This document shows positions 16,039 to 24,782 of a stretch of 64,000 nucleotides of DNA, piece after piece. The stretch is from positions 6,427,001 through 6,491,000 of the forward strand of contig NZ_CP050063.1 of assembly GCF_011604685.1 (NCBI RefSeq). The letters are read 5' to 3'. The notes under the pieces were generated by a model. That model was given only the letters and a program-made list of their open reading frames with translations. It ran no database searches and was not told where the DNA came from. Each line of letters begins with the position of its first letter. The stretch's first letter is position 1. The translations under genes and the position numbers were made by a program. Source of the stretch: Spirosoma aureum. Lineage in GTDB: Bacteria; Bacteroidota; Bacteroidia; Cytophagales; Spirosomataceae.

Positions 16039-16407
16039 ATGGATACAACAGGCAATGAATTTCTTCGAGGTACGCTCAAAACGATCGTCCTGAAGTTACT
16101 GGCCGAACGGTCTCCTTCTGGGCAGGGAAGAATGTATGGCTACGAAATTACGCAGGCCGTAAAAGAGCGAACTAAAGGCGAGATAACCTTATCGTTCGGC
16201 GCTTTATATCCTGTTCTGCATAAACTGGAACAGGAAGGTTTTCTCATTACAGATACCGAAGAAGTGGAGGGACGGCTGCGAAAATACTATTCGCTTACGC
16301 CAACCGGCACCCAGGTTGCCGAACAGAAAGTCTCCGATTTTGAGCGCTTTATGGAAGCAATGCGAGCCCTTCTCGATCCATTGCCCAGCCTGGCTACCGG
16401 TCACTAA
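16039..16407 (+). CDS. PadR family transcriptional regulator
   Basis: 122 residues from the ATG at 16039; a longer frame from 15958 would run through the likely promoter. The winged-helix domain is plain: LRGTLKTIVLKLLAE, MYGYEITQAVKERT, LSFGALYPVLHKLEQEGFL (recognition helix) and GRLRKYYSLTPTGTQVAEQK (wing). It ends with a short dimerisation helix, FERFMEAMRALLDP. PadR proteins are usually ligand-responsive repressors. The next gene starts 38 bases downstream and encodes a membrane protein, an arrangement common in Bacteroidota where PadR precedes membrane partners. Confidence 0.92.
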   Translation: MDTTGNEFLRGTLKTIVLKLLAERSPSGQGRMYGYEITQAVKERTKGEITLSFGALYPVLHKLEQEGFLITDTEEVEGRLRKYYSLTPTGTQVAEQKVSDFERFMEAMRALLDPLPSLATGH

Positions 16408-16445
16408 CGAATTCCTAAACCAACTCAACAGATAACTTTAGTGCC

Positions 16446-16991
16446 ATGGAAAAACTCAGTCCACAGCAACTAGCTACGTTGCACAACCACCTGATCCATA
16501 CCGGTTCCACCGACGCACTGATTGATGAATTACTTGATCACCTTGCCTGTGAGGTGGAGTATTATATGTGGATCGGTTTGCCCTTTGACGGAGCGTTGAA
16601 AACCGTTCTCGAACAAGCGAATCTGAAAGCTGTCCGACATCTTCGCGATACTTATAATTCAGAACTGGCGATGACCGACGAACAGCTTCAACAGGCCAGT
16701 CTGGACGATATTGTGTTTGAGTTTCGGAATAAATCGTATGGCGCCTACGACCTTCGACGGGCGTATCGGACTACCCTGCGCAATGCCTTTATTATGACCA
16801 TTAGTTTATTCATGATGCTGATGGCCATGATGGACGCCGTGAATCGCCGAACCTGGTCATACCTAAGCCCATGGGGCGTAGCCTGGCTAATTGGCCTGTG
16901 TGGTGTTACGTTCGTGGTTATCAGTTGGTATCTGCACCATACGCGTCAGCAACAGGTGCCTATGCGGGAAACATTAACCGATCATGCCTGA
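16446..16991 (+). CDS. PadR-linked membrane protein with TonB-like N-terminal motif
   Basis: 181 residues. Residues 1-75 are a soluble helical part (LSPQQLATLHNHLI ... LIDELLDHLACEVEYYMWIG) that resembles the prefix domain of PadR-associated membrane proteins. Residues about 90-111, with DDIVFEFRNKSYGAYDLRR, closely resemble the cytoplasmic start of Bacteroidota energy-transducer TonB proteins, directly before a membrane helix (NAFIMTISLFMMLMAMM). A second membrane helix (WGVAWLIGLCGVTFVVISW) follows, and the protein ends in 20 polar residues with no periplasmic TonB domain. It probably partners or senses for the adjacent PadR gene. The function is not known; domain comparisons are from memory of these families. 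Confidence 0.7.
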   Translation: MEKLSPQQLATLHNHLIHTGSTDALIDELLDHLACEVEYYMWIGLPFDGALKTVLEQANLKAVRHLRDTYNSELAMTDEQLQQASLDDIVFEFRNKSYGAYDLRRAYRTTLRNAFIMTISLFMMLMAMMDAVNRRTWSYLSPWGVAWLIGLCGVTFVVISWYLHHTRQQQVPMRETLTDHA

Positions 16992-17100
16992 TAGACGACA
17001 ACATCTTCCAGTTCATCGTGCATAACAAGCAGGATTAGTTGTTCATCGTATTCAGCACTAAATGCAAACGGCTTATTTTCAGTAAATAGTCGTAGAAATA

Positions 17101-17472
17101 TCAATCTACTTTAGGGGTTGGCACGGTTAAAAGATCCGCAAACCCAATCATCCTCAACTCGCCCTCATTACAGGGAGGAGCGGGTATAAAATCAATTTCT
17201 GCGACATAGACATAGCTCGTCCATTTGTAGGCCGTCGGTGAACTCTCGGTTAACAATCCGCAGAACGTCATTTTTTCGGCCTTGATACCCGTTTCTTCCC
17301 AGGTTTCCCGATAAGCCGCCCGTAGCGGACTCTCGAATGGATCGAGTTTTCCGCCAACGGGCGTATACGGGTCTTTGTTCGGTTCTTTCAGGCGCTTTAA
17401 TAGCAAAAAGTTACTGCCGTTACGCAGCAAGTAGATAACGGCAGTTCGCTTAAGTCCCGGAGAAACAGTCAT
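17101..17472 (-). CDS. Nudix hydrolase (MutT-like)
   Basis: 123 residues from the ATG at 17472, four bases after the proS stop; an ATG at 17493 would overlap proS and add seven residues. The Nudix box is complete at residues 41-63: GGKLDPFESPLRAAYRETWEETG fits GX5EX7REUXEEXGU, the REXXEE glutamates binding Mg2+. The opening GLKRTAVIYLLRNGSNFLLLKR and the PYTPVGGKLDPFES context resemble MutT/8-oxo-dGTP diphosphatase types. The substrate, an oxidised nucleotide or other nucleoside diphosphate derivative, is inferred. The tight spacing suggests co-transcription with proS. Confidence 0.88.
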   Translation of the reverse strand: MTVSPGLKRTAVIYLLRNGSNFLLLKRLKEPNKDPYTPVGGKLDPFESPLRAAYRETWEETGIKAEKMTFCGLLTESSPTAYKWTSYVYVAEIDFIPAPPCNEGELRMIGFADLLTVPTPKVD

Positions 17473-17476
17473 AAAA

Positions 17477-18949
17477 TCAATAGGCACGGGCAAAAACTAC
17501 CCGTCCTTTCGACGGCTTACCCGAAAAAATATCGACGCCTTCTTCAGGCTCCTGATCGAATGGAATACAACGAATCGTGGCCTTGGTCGCTTCCTTGATT
17601 GCTTCCTCGGTTTCAGATGTGCCATCCCAGTGAGCTAGCAGGAAGCCTCCTTTGTCGAGTTGGTCCTGAAATTGTTCGAGCGTATCTACTTTAAATGTGT
17701 TCTCCTGACGAAACTTGAGCGCTTTGTTATAGATCGTCTGCTGAATGTCATCAAGAAGGTTTTTAATCCGTTCCGTCAGTCCATCAAATGGAACCGTTTC
17801 TTTGGTTTTCAGATCACGCCTGGCGATTTCGACTGTGCCATTTTCAAGATCACGTCCGCCCATCGCCAGCCGGACCGGAACGCCCCGTAATTCATATTCG
17901 GCAAACTTCCATCCTGGTTTGTTAGCGTCCGAATCGTCGTACTTAACCGAAACGCCAGCCTTACGCAACTCCTGCACCAAAGGTTTTATTTTGGCAGAAA
18001 GCTGCTCTAACTGCTCTTCAGTCCGGTAAATTGGCACGATAACTACCTGAATTGGAGCCAGTTTTGGTGGCAATACCAGACCGTCGTCATCGGAGTGGGC
18101 CATAATCAGAGCACCCATCAATCGCGTTGAAACTCCCCAGGATGTTCCCCAAACATAGTCAAGCTGGTTTTGCTTGTTCAGGAATTGCACATCGAAGGCT
18201 TTAGCGAAATTTTGCCCCAAAAAGTGCGAGGTTCCAGCCTGAAGCGCTTTTCCATCCTGCATCATGGCTTCAATACACAGCGTATCGTCAGCACCGGCAA
18301 AGCGTTCATTCGCCGTTTTCGATCCACGCACAACTGGAAGTGCCATCCATTCTTCAGCAAACGTAGCATAGATGTCGAGCATCTGGCGGGTTTCTGCTTC
18401 GGCTTCATCCGCTGTTGCATGGGCAGTATGTCCTTCCTGCCACAGAAATTCAGATGTACGCAGAAAAATCCGGGTTCTCATTTCCCACCGAACCACATTG
18501 GCCCACTGGTTTACCAGCAAGGGCAAATCACGATACGATTGAATCCAGTTTTTGTAGGTACTCCAGATTACCGTTTCGGAGGTTGGCCGAACGATCAGCT
18601 CTTCTTCAAGTTTAGCTTCGGGATCGACAATGACACCAGAACCATCTTCCGCATTTTTGAGCCGGTAGTGCGTCACAACGGCGCATTCTTTCGCAAACCC
18701 TTCAACGTGTGAAGCTTCTTTGCTCAGGAACGATTTGGGAATAAAAAGCGGGAAATACGCATTCGAGTGACCGGTTTCCTTGAACATATCGTCAAGGGCG
18801 CGCTGCATTTTTTCCCAAATCGAAAAACCGTATGGTTTAATAACCATGCAGCCACGAACGGCCGAATTTTCGGCCAGGTCGGCCTTTTTAACTAATTCAT
18901 TGTACCACTCGGAGTAGTTTTCACTGCGGGACGGAATTGCTTTTGCCAT
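17477..18949 (-). CDS. proS: Prolyl-tRNA synthetase
   Basis: 490 residues from the ATG at 18949, the start that gives [22 protein letters not shown]; an ATG at 18982 would add 11 hydrophobic residues without family match. It charges tRNA-Pro with proline. Class II motifs are visible: motif 2 in [25 protein letters not shown], motif 3 in [20 protein letters not shown], then the anticodon-binding domain starting [13 protein letters not shown]. The length and the C-terminal zinc-domain-like end ending VVFARAY place it with the archaeal/eukaryotic-like (short) ProRS, which lacks the INS editing domain found in E. coli. A Nudix gene follows directly. Confidence 0.95.
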   Translation of the reverse strand: MAKAIPSRSENYSEWYNELVKKADLAENSAVRGCMVIKPYGFSIWEKMQRALDDMFKETGHSNAYFPLFIPKSFLSKEASHVEGFAKECAVVTHYRLKNAEDGSGVIVDPEAKLEEELIVRPTSETVIWSTYKNWIQSYRDLPLLVNQWANVVRWEMRTRIFLRTSEFLWQEGHTAHATADEAEAETRQMLDIYATFAEEWMALPVVRGSKTANERFAGADDTLCIEAMMQDGKALQAGTSHFLGQNFAKAFDVQFLNKQNQLDYVWGTSWGVSTRLMGALIMAHSDDDGLVLPPKLAPIQVVIVPIYRTEEQLEQLSAKIKPLVQELRKAGVSVKYDDSDANKPGWKFAEYELRGVPVRLAMGGRDLENGTVEIARRDLKTKETVPFDGLTERIKNLLDDIQQTIYNKALKFRQENTFKVDTLEQFQDQLDKGGFLLAHWDGTSETEEAIKEATKATIRCIPFDQEPEEGVDIFSGKPSKGRVVFARAY

Positions 18950-19132
18950 GATGAGCTGAGGGAAGAAAAAGAAGGTTGCCAAACGATGACCTAGTAATGA
19001 CGAAAGACCTGTACTTCAGCCCTTTGTCTGCCTTTCGGCTTTCATAGTGTATTGTTTGCCGAAACTTTTACATCTTTTTTTCCAACGTGATTAAACCTTG
19101 ATGAATAAAATGGAATCTAATATATTGAAAAC

Positions 19133-19162
19133 TTGCAAAGATAGGTTTTTGCTCTATTTTTG
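19133..19162 (+). promoter_or_regulatory. Bacteroidota-type promoter of the Gly/Tyr-rich lipoprotein gene
   Basis: TTG at 19133-19135 and TATTTTTG at 19155-19162 are separated by 19 bases, which is the TTG-N19-TAnnTTTG consensus. Transcription should start near 19169, about 75 bases before the ATG. It lies in the 295-base divergent region with proS. Confidence 0.7.
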
Positions 19163-19244
19163 TAATCAATCGTGCCAATCCTTTGTTATAGGCTAAAGTG
19201 GCACTTACTAATATGAGCCTTTATACTTTTAATTCCCTGGCCAA

Positions 19245-20528
19245 ATGATAACGCAACGCATGTACCGATACCTGGCACTGGCCGCGATGATGGGTTTCTG
19301 GAGCTGTTCCTCCAGTCGCCAGACCGCCCAGAATACTGGTGAAGTGGATGATTTGTATGGCAACTCCGGCAATGCTGCCGTATATACCAACAACTCATCT
19401 GACGTTTCGTCGGTTGCTCCACAAACCTCGCGTCAGCAACGTCAACAACAACGCTCGCTTCGCAACGCGAACCCTGATTATAACGATGATCAGCAAGGTT
19501 ACTCCAGCAATACCGACGAATACTATTCTGAATTAAGCACCCGTAAATTAAATCGGGGCATGTCTCCCGATCCGGGCTGGGGCGATAATAGCACAAACAG
19601 CTATAACTCTGGTTTCGTAAACGGCTACAATGCTGCTTCGACCTCGGCTTACAGCTGGAACCGCTGGGGCTTCAACAATACTGGCTTCTATAGCGGTTTA
19701 GGACTTGGCATCGGCCTTGGTTCAATCGGCTATGGTTTCGGCAGTCCCTTCTATTCACCATTTGGTTATGGCTACGGTAGTGCTTTTGCCTACAGCCCCT
19801 TCTATTCGCCCTTCGGGTACGGCGGCTTTGGCGATCCGTTCTACAGCCCTTATGCTTATGGTTATGGTGGGTACGGTGGATTCTATAATTCATTCTACTC
19901 TCCTTACGGATATGGCGGTTATTATGGTGGCTACCCAGCCGTTGTCGTGACTGGAGCTGATCCCTATCGGAATCGGAATTACGTTCGGAGTTCATCCCGT
20001 TCGTCTGGCAACTACGCATCTGGTTTCGATAATTCTCCCCGCAACTACAATCCCAATGGAGGTCGTAGTAGCTATAACGCAGGATCAGCCAGTAACCGCT
20101 CAACCAGCGATGGGTACTATGCTCGCCCAGGGAATAACAGCCGGGGCACCTATTACTATGATAATGGCACAAGTGGTAATGGTCGTGCAGGAAGTAACCC
20201 TTCAGGTACTTCGGTAAGTCCAGCCCCATCATACAATAGTGGTAACGACTACTACGCTCGTCCACGGACAAACAGCCGGGGTAGCTATACACCGTCAAAC
20301 TCTGGTGGTGGCCGGGGTAGCTTCCAGCAATCGCAGCCGAGCTACCAACAGCCTTCTTACCAGAGCCAAAGCCGTGGCAACTTCAGCCAGCCTAGCTACC
20401 AGCAGTCGCAACCGAGCTATAGTGCTCCTAGCCGCAGCTACAGTGCTCCCAGTTCTGGGGGCGGTGGTTTCTCCGGCGGTGGTGCCAGTCACTCAAGCGG
20501 TGGCGGTGGTGGCCGTGGTCCAAGATAA
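19245..20528 (+). CDS. Low-complexity Gly/Tyr/Ser-rich lipoprotein
   Basis: 427 residues. The start contains a lipoprotein signal: hydrophobic YLALAAMMGFWS followed by Cys21, the probable lipidated residue. An alternative ATG at 19260 would shorten it by five residues. After an Asn/Gln/Ser-rich linker come repeats of YSPFYSPFGYGG-type sequence (residues about 160-235), two copies of DYYARPxxNSRGxY-like units, Gln/Ser/Tyr-rich repeats (SYQQPSYQ, SYSAPS) and a Gly-rich end ending GGGGGRGPR. The composition suggests an outer-membrane or surface fibre, adhesive or glass-like coat protein rather than an enzyme. Very similar low-complexity lipoproteins occur in Spirosoma-like genomes; function unknown. 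Confidence 0.75.
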   Translation: MITQRMYRYLALAAMMGFWSCSSSRQTAQNTGEVDDLYGNSGNAAVYTNNSSDVSSVAPQTSRQQRQQQRSLRNANPDYNDDQQGYSSNTDEYYSELSTRKLNRGMSPDPGWGDNSTNSYNSGFVNGYNAASTSAYSWNRWGFNNTGFYSGLGLGIGLGSIGYGFGSPFYSPFGYGYGSAFAYSPFYSPFGYGGFGDPFYSPYAYGYGGYGGFYNSFYSPYGYGGYYGGYPAVVVTGADPYRNRNYVRSSSRSSGNYASGFDNSPRNYNPNGGRSSYNAGSASNRSTSDGYYARPGNNSRGTYYYDNGTSGNGRAGSNPSGTSVSPAPSYNSGNDYYARPRTNSRGSYTPSNSGGGRGSFQQSQPSYQQPSYQSQSRGNFSQPSYQQSQPSYSAPSRSYSAPSSGGGGFSGGGASHSSGGGGGRGPR

Positions 20529-20552
20529 TTAAGATTTATTTCTTAAATTTTA

Positions 20553-20586
20553 AATCCCGCTGACAGACAATCGGCGGGATTTTTCG
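20553..20586 (+). terminator. Intrinsic terminator after the Gly/Tyr-rich lipoprotein gene
   Basis: AATCCCGC at 20553-20560 pairs with GCGGGATT at 20574-20581 and is followed by a T-run. It lies 24 bases after the stop. Confidence 0.85.
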
Positions 20587-20692
20587 TTGTTACTTTGGCT
20601 AATTAACCACCAGTTTTTTGATCAACCTGGTTAAACGTTCTACAGCCATGGAACTCTAACAACAAAAGTGCCATTCGCTGGTTTAATCGCAT

Positions 20693-22270
20693 ATGCATAT
20701 GAATACAAAGTTCTTTCTTTCGGCCATCTTACTGAGTTGTACGGGGCTGGCGTTTGGGCAGGGGCCTGCTGCCGATTATGCCGATGATGCCTTTCGATTC
20801 TCTGATTTTTCACAGAGTGGTACCGCTCGTTTTCGCGGACTTGGCGGCAATCAGACAGCCCTTGGCGGTGATGCCAGTAATCTGTCTGGCAACCCGGCAG
20901 GTTTAGCATTCTATAACCGCTCTGAGTTAAGCATTAGTCCCTCCTTTAATCTGGTCAACAACAAGAGCACATTTTTAGGTAGTGAGACTACGATTAACGG
21001 TGGTAAGTTTAATATTGGCCAATTGGGTCTTATTCTGGCTGGTAGCTCCAATAATACCCGGCGCTGGCGTCGGACTGCTTTTGGCGTGACATATTCGCAG
21101 TCGACCAATTTTTTCGATAAAATTGATGCGCGTGGCGTAAACAGAAACCCCAATTCATCCATTGCCCAGACATACGCCAATGCGGCCAATGCAGGCAATT
21201 ATAGTGAAGCCGATTTAAATGATGATTACGATCCTACATCAAATACAGTCAGTTTCCGGGAGGCCGCAGCCTATCGGCTTTATTTAATTAATCCCACAGA
21301 TTTAGGGGCAAATGGCTCAGGCCCCCCATACACTCGACTTGATGCGACAACGGCGAAAGATCAGCGAGCCACATTGAGCCGTTCCGGTACACATTCCCAA
21401 TGGACGATTTCCTACGCCGGTAACCTGGATGATAAGCTCTACATTGGTGGATCGATTGCCTTGACCCGTCTTCGCTATTCATCGGAATATATTTTCCTGG
21501 AGGCACCAATTAATGGGCGTGACTTAGTTAATTATAGTCAGATCAACCGTTTCGACGTAACTGGGAATGGATTTAATGCTACCCTGGGATTGATTTACAA
21601 ACTCAGTAATGATTTACAGGTCGGTGCTACACTAACATCACCAACATTTAGTAGCGCGCATGAAGCGTTCTCGCAAACCTTAACGGTTAACACCACATCC
21701 ACAATCCAGCTAAATGGGCCAAACCAAATTGATGTCGTTTCGCCTTACGACAACTTCGATTATTCCCTGCAAACACCGCTGCGGGCATCGGGTGGAGCTA
21801 CCTACTTTCTGGGAAAAGGGAAGATCGGGTTTATTACGGCAACGGCTGAATATGTTGGTTATGGCGGTATGCGGGTTCGAACCTCGTACTTTAACACGAC
21901 GCAGGACAACTCCGATTTCAAGAACGATGTCAAGCAGGTTGTTCAGACCAGTTACCAGAACGTAGTCAATTTGCGGGCCGGTGCCGAAATTCGGGCAGGC
22001 TTGCTTCGGCTTCGCGCGGGGGTGGCTTATTTGCCAAGTGCCTACAAACTCGACCTGGATCGGGTAGCGCGGGGAGACCGGGATAAATTACTGTTGTCGG
22101 CTGGTCTAGGCGTCAGAAACGAGCGTTTCTTCGCCGATCTGTCGGGTTCGTATCTCACCTACAAAACGGGCTTTACGCCATTTCAACTGCCTAGCAGTTC
22201 CGATACGCCAACCGTCGCAACGAACAATAGCAATACCAATCTGATGCTATCGTTCGGCGTATTTTTCTAA
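20693..22270 (+). CDS. FadL/OMPP1-like outer membrane protein
   Basis: 525 residues, with a Sec signal peptide (FFLSAILLSCTGLAFGQ). The mature start, ADDAFRFSDFSQSGTARFRGLGGNQTALGGDASNLSGNPAGLAFYNRSEL, matches the plug and first strands of FadL-like transporters, which bring hydrophobic compounds such as long-chain fatty acids across the outer membrane through a 14-stranded barrel. The rest alternates polar and aromatic residues and ends in a phenylalanine (SFGVFF), as outer membrane proteins do. Two adjacent starts, at 20693 and 20699, are both possible. The ligand is not visible. It ends 12 bases before a perfect 52-bp palindrome shared with aroK. Confidence 0.85.
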   Translation: MHMNTKFFLSAILLSCTGLAFGQGPAADYADDAFRFSDFSQSGTARFRGLGGNQTALGGDASNLSGNPAGLAFYNRSELSISPSFNLVNNKSTFLGSETTINGGKFNIGQLGLILAGSSNNTRRWRRTAFGVTYSQSTNFFDKIDARGVNRNPNSSIAQTYANAANAGNYSEADLNDDYDPTSNTVSFREAAAYRLYLINPTDLGANGSGPPYTRLDATTAKDQRATLSRSGTHSQWTISYAGNLDDKLYIGGSIALTRLRYSSEYIFLEAPINGRDLVNYSQINRFDVTGNGFNATLGLIYKLSNDLQVGATLTSPTFSSAHEAFSQTLTVNTTSTIQLNGPNQIDVVSPYDNFDYSLQTPLRASGGATYFLGKGKIGFITATAEYVGYGGMRVRTSYFNTTQDNSDFKNDVKQVVQTSYQNVVNLRAGAEIRAGLLRLRAGVAYLPSAYKLDLDRVARGDRDKLLLSAGLGVRNERFFADLSGSYLTYKTGFTPFQLPSSSDTPTVATNNSNTNLMLSFGVFF

Positions 22271-22282
22271 AAAAATCGATTT

Positions 22283-22334
22283 AACGCCAAAGCGGCCATG
22301 AATGAAACGTTTCATTCATGGCCGCTTTGGCGTT
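22283..22334 (+). terminator. 52-bp perfect palindrome, no loop, between convergent genes
   Basis: The 26 bases at 22283-22308 are exactly the reverse complement of 22309-22334, with no spacer. It starts 12 bases after the FadL-like stop and ends seven bases before the aroK stop on the other strand. A T-run for the minus strand lies a few bases beyond. It serves as a bidirectional transcription end. Confidence 0.85.
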
Positions 22335-22341
22335 GATACCA

Positions 22342-22890
22342 TTACATCCAGGCTCCTATCCGCCTGAGCACTTCGTCCTCATTCGTCTCCCCTGAAACAA
22401 TGATATTTGCCTGACTGTAGAAAGGCAAACGCGTTATATACCGTTGTTGCAGTGTATTGAACAATTCAGGGTCGCTCGGATTATTGAGCGGACGGTCATC
22501 GGCAGCATGTGCCTGGATTCGCCGGACTAATATCTCGACTGGCACATCCAGAAATACAGAAATACCCGTCGCATTAATGTATTCGATGTTGTTGTGAAAA
22601 CAGGGCATTCCACCACCCGTCGAAACGACTGCACTATCGCCCGGTCGGATGGTTCGTAAAATCCGACGTTCGGCTTCCCGGAAATAGGCTTCGCCGAATT
22701 GCGCAAAAATGTCAGGAATCGATCGTCCTTCGTCGCGAACGATCTGTTTATCCGTATCGATAAAACGGTAGTGAAGTGCGTCGGCTACGCGCTTACCCAG
22801 CGTACTCTTGCCAGAGGACGGCATTCCGATCAGGAAAATATTTTTCAAGCAAACAAGTTTTCCGTTTTCCGTTTTCCCCTTACAGTGCAT
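22342..22890 (-). CDS. aroK: Shikimate kinase
   Basis: 182 residues from the ATG at 22890. It phosphorylates shikimate on its 3-hydroxyl with ATP, in the common aromatic amino acid pathway. The P-loop GMPSSGKSTLG, the shikimate-binding DTDKQIV, the STGGGMPC loop and the lid region around RRIQAHAADDRPL are all visible. Family members start close to KNIFLIG; the first 14 residues here (MHCKGKTENGKLVC) lie outside the family, so initiation at the TTG at 22848 (168 residues) is an alternative. The neighbouring DoxX-like, DUF1599 and folP genes form a conserved Bacteroidota group. Confidence 0.92.
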   Translation of the reverse strand: MHCKGKTENGKLVCLKNIFLIGMPSSGKSTLGKRVADALHYRFIDTDKQIVRDEGRSIPDIFAQFGEAYFREAERRILRTIRPGDSAVVSTGGGMPCFHNNIEYINATGISVFLDVPVEILVRRIQAHAADDRPLNNPSDPELFNTLQQRYITRLPFYSQANIIVSGETNEDEVLRRIGAWM

Positions 22891-22936
22891 ACCGTTTCTT
22901 TGTCGGCCTCAGTCAACTAAAAAGGAAAGCGAAAAA

Positions 22937-24079
22937 CTATTTAACCAAAGATTGTACTTCAGCCGCATCCGGGGTTGAATTGTAATGCCATTTTCCGCGA
23001 ACAACGCCATTATGGAGCAGCCATGTGCCCGGATTCGAGCGCATAATTGTTTTCAGAACGGTAGCATCGGCCTTGTAATAAGACACGTTATTGAGCTGAA
23101 ACTCCTGCCGAAAGGCCTTGATCTCATCGTCGCTGGCCGAAGTTAGTATGTAAGGCGTCACCTTTGATCCTTGTAATCCTTCGGCCAGTGCCCGAATCGC
23201 GGGAAGACTCCCCGCGTCAATATCCTTTATGTTTTTGACGATAATGAACAGTTTATCCCCTTCAAAGGTCTGCTGCGTAAAATCGCCTTCATCATTCCAG
23301 ACCCGATAATCGGTGATTTTCGGTTTCGCACTCTCATTGACCAAAACCATCTCCTTGAACTTATAGCTCTGATCGGTCGGATACTGATCAAAATCGCTCG
23401 TTTTCCCGTCCTTCTCCATGACATATTTATACCGTAATGGTTCGGATGGCTTCATTTGGGCCGGAATACTCTTCCCGACAGCGTAAGGCAGCATATCGAT
23501 TGGTGGAAGAAACGAAATGGCATAAACGCCCAAACCAAGCGTCAGTATGGTCGTTAAAGCCACGACCCAGCCGGTTTTCCGGGGAGTGATCCGGTTACGA
23601 TGCCCGATAATGAACAAAATCAGAATCGTCAGCACAACGTCCTTGCTGAACGACGTCCAGGGTTTTAGTTTGATGGCATCGCCAAAGCAACCACAATCTG
23701 TTACGCGATTGAAATAAGCCGAATAAAATGTCAAAAACGTGAAGAATACGATCAGGAAAAACAGTAACCAGGTTGTAACCTTGGGTTTATAAGAAACCAG
23801 CAGTGCGACGCCCAGAATTATTTCGGCCGCACAGAACAGCACCGACATAGCCAGTGTGAATGGTACCAGCGCCATGAAGAAATCGTGGAGGAACGGAACG
23901 TCGACCGCGAAAACTTCAAAATATTCTTCAAACTTGATCTGCGTACCAACAGGGTCATTCAGTTTGATGAATCCCGAAAACACAAAAACGATACCGACCA
24001 GAAAGCGGGCTATTCGGGCGGCAATAAGCATCGGTGGTGTACCGGTTTTAACTTTGGGTTGAGTGGCTGCTGTGGTCAT
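22937..24079 (-). CDS. DoxX/BT_3928 family membrane protein
   Basis: 380 residues from the ATG at 24079. The N-terminal half has about five membrane helices with the DoxX-like start RIARFLVGIVFVFSGFIKLNDPVGTQIK and a loop holding FNRVTDCGCFGDAIKLKPW. Two cysteines in DCGCFGD match the MauE/DoxX redox-associated family. The C-terminal half (from about residue 215) is extracytoplasmic and thioredoxin-like in shape, ending ATVLKTIMRSNPGTWLLHNG. This architecture is the Bacteroidota BT_3928 family, thought to support disulfide or periplasmic redox reactions; that is inference. It lies between aroK and the DUF1599 gene in a conserved cluster. Confidence 0.82.
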   Translation of the reverse strand: MTTAATQPKVKTGTPPMLIAARIARFLVGIVFVFSGFIKLNDPVGTQIKFEEYFEVFAVDVPFLHDFFMALVPFTLAMSVLFCAAEIILGVALLVSYKPKVTTWLLFFLIVFFTFLTFYSAYFNRVTDCGCFGDAIKLKPWTSFSKDVVLTILILFIIGHRNRITPRKTGWVVALTTILTLGLGVYAISFLPPIDMLPYAVGKSIPAQMKPSEPLRYKYVMEKDGKTSDFDQYPTDQSYKFKEMVLVNESAKPKITDYRVWNDEGDFTQQTFEGDKLFIIVKNIKDIDAGSLPAIRALAEGLQGSKVTPYILTSASDDEIKAFRQEFQLNNVSYYKADATVLKTIMRSNPGTWLLHNGVVRGKWHYNSTPDAAEVQSLVK

Positions 24080-24144
24080 GCAAGTAAGTTGGAAAGTCCG
24101 CCAGTATGGGGCGATCCGAAATCCAGTCTCTTCATAGCGGGCTT

Positions 24145-24699
24145 TCACCGCAACAACGGAGTATCCGCGTTACTTTTTATCAAACAAAAAACGGCGTAGT
24201 TTATCATATCCATATAATTGGCTTCAACTCCTTCCGAAACCAATGTATTTCCCTGATTATCCTCAATTTGCTTTGTGCGGAGCAGTTTCATCAGAATGAT
24301 ATCCGTCATCGAGCTAATACGCATCTCACGCCAGGCTTCGCCATAATCATGGTTTTTGGCAAATAACAGGTCAATAACCCGACCTATCTGCCCATCGTAT
24401 AGTGTTTCGAGTTCATCAGTTGGAATGTCGGTACGTGGGTCATTGACCAACTGCAATTGAATCAGCGCCATGACGCAATAATTGATAATACCAACAAACT
24501 CTGGCTCAATGCCTTCGCCAACACGACTTACGCCCGTTTCCTGCAAAGTGCGAATACGCTGGGCCTTGATGTAAATCTGATCGGTGATACTGGACAAACG
24601 TAAAATTCGCCAGGCTGTGCCATAGTCTTTATTTTTTTTTAGAAACAAATCTTTGCAGCGTTGAATGACGTGCCGATATTCGATTTCAGTATTTTGCAT
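24145..24699 (-). CDS. DUF1599 protein with two tandem copies of the domain
   Basis: 184 residues made of two similar halves. The first has KDLFLKKNKDYGTAWRILR, SSITDQIYIKAQRIR and then EFVGIINYCVMALIQ; the second has IDLLFAKNHDYGEAWREMR, SSMTDIILMKLLRTK and NYMDMINYAVFCLIK. The repeated KNxDYGxAWRxxR motif defines DUF1599, which is found almost only in Bacteroidota and has no known biochemistry. Conserved charged and aromatic residues suggest a nucleotide- or metal-handling helical fold, similar in feel to MazG-type enzymes, but this is only a guess. It overlaps no gene and is divergent from folP, 83 bases away. Confidence 0.88.
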   Translation of the reverse strand: MQNTEIEYRHVIQRCKDLFLKKNKDYGTAWRILRLSSITDQIYIKAQRIRTLQETGVSRVGEGIEPEFVGIINYCVMALIQLQLVNDPRTDIPTDELETLYDGQIGRVIDLLFAKNHDYGEAWREMRISSMTDIILMKLLRTKQIEDNQGNTLVSEGVEANYMDMINYAVFCLIKSNADTPLLR

Positions 24700-24782
24700 A
24701 GTCCTCAGTCAATAGTCAACAGTTTTCAGTGAGTTTATTCATTGCAACGAACACTTATGCCTGACGCCTATCGCCTATTTTT

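Noticed and set aside
18170..18712. 180-codon open frame antisense to proS
   Set aside because: Shadow of the conserved proS reading frame; no domain or credible start.
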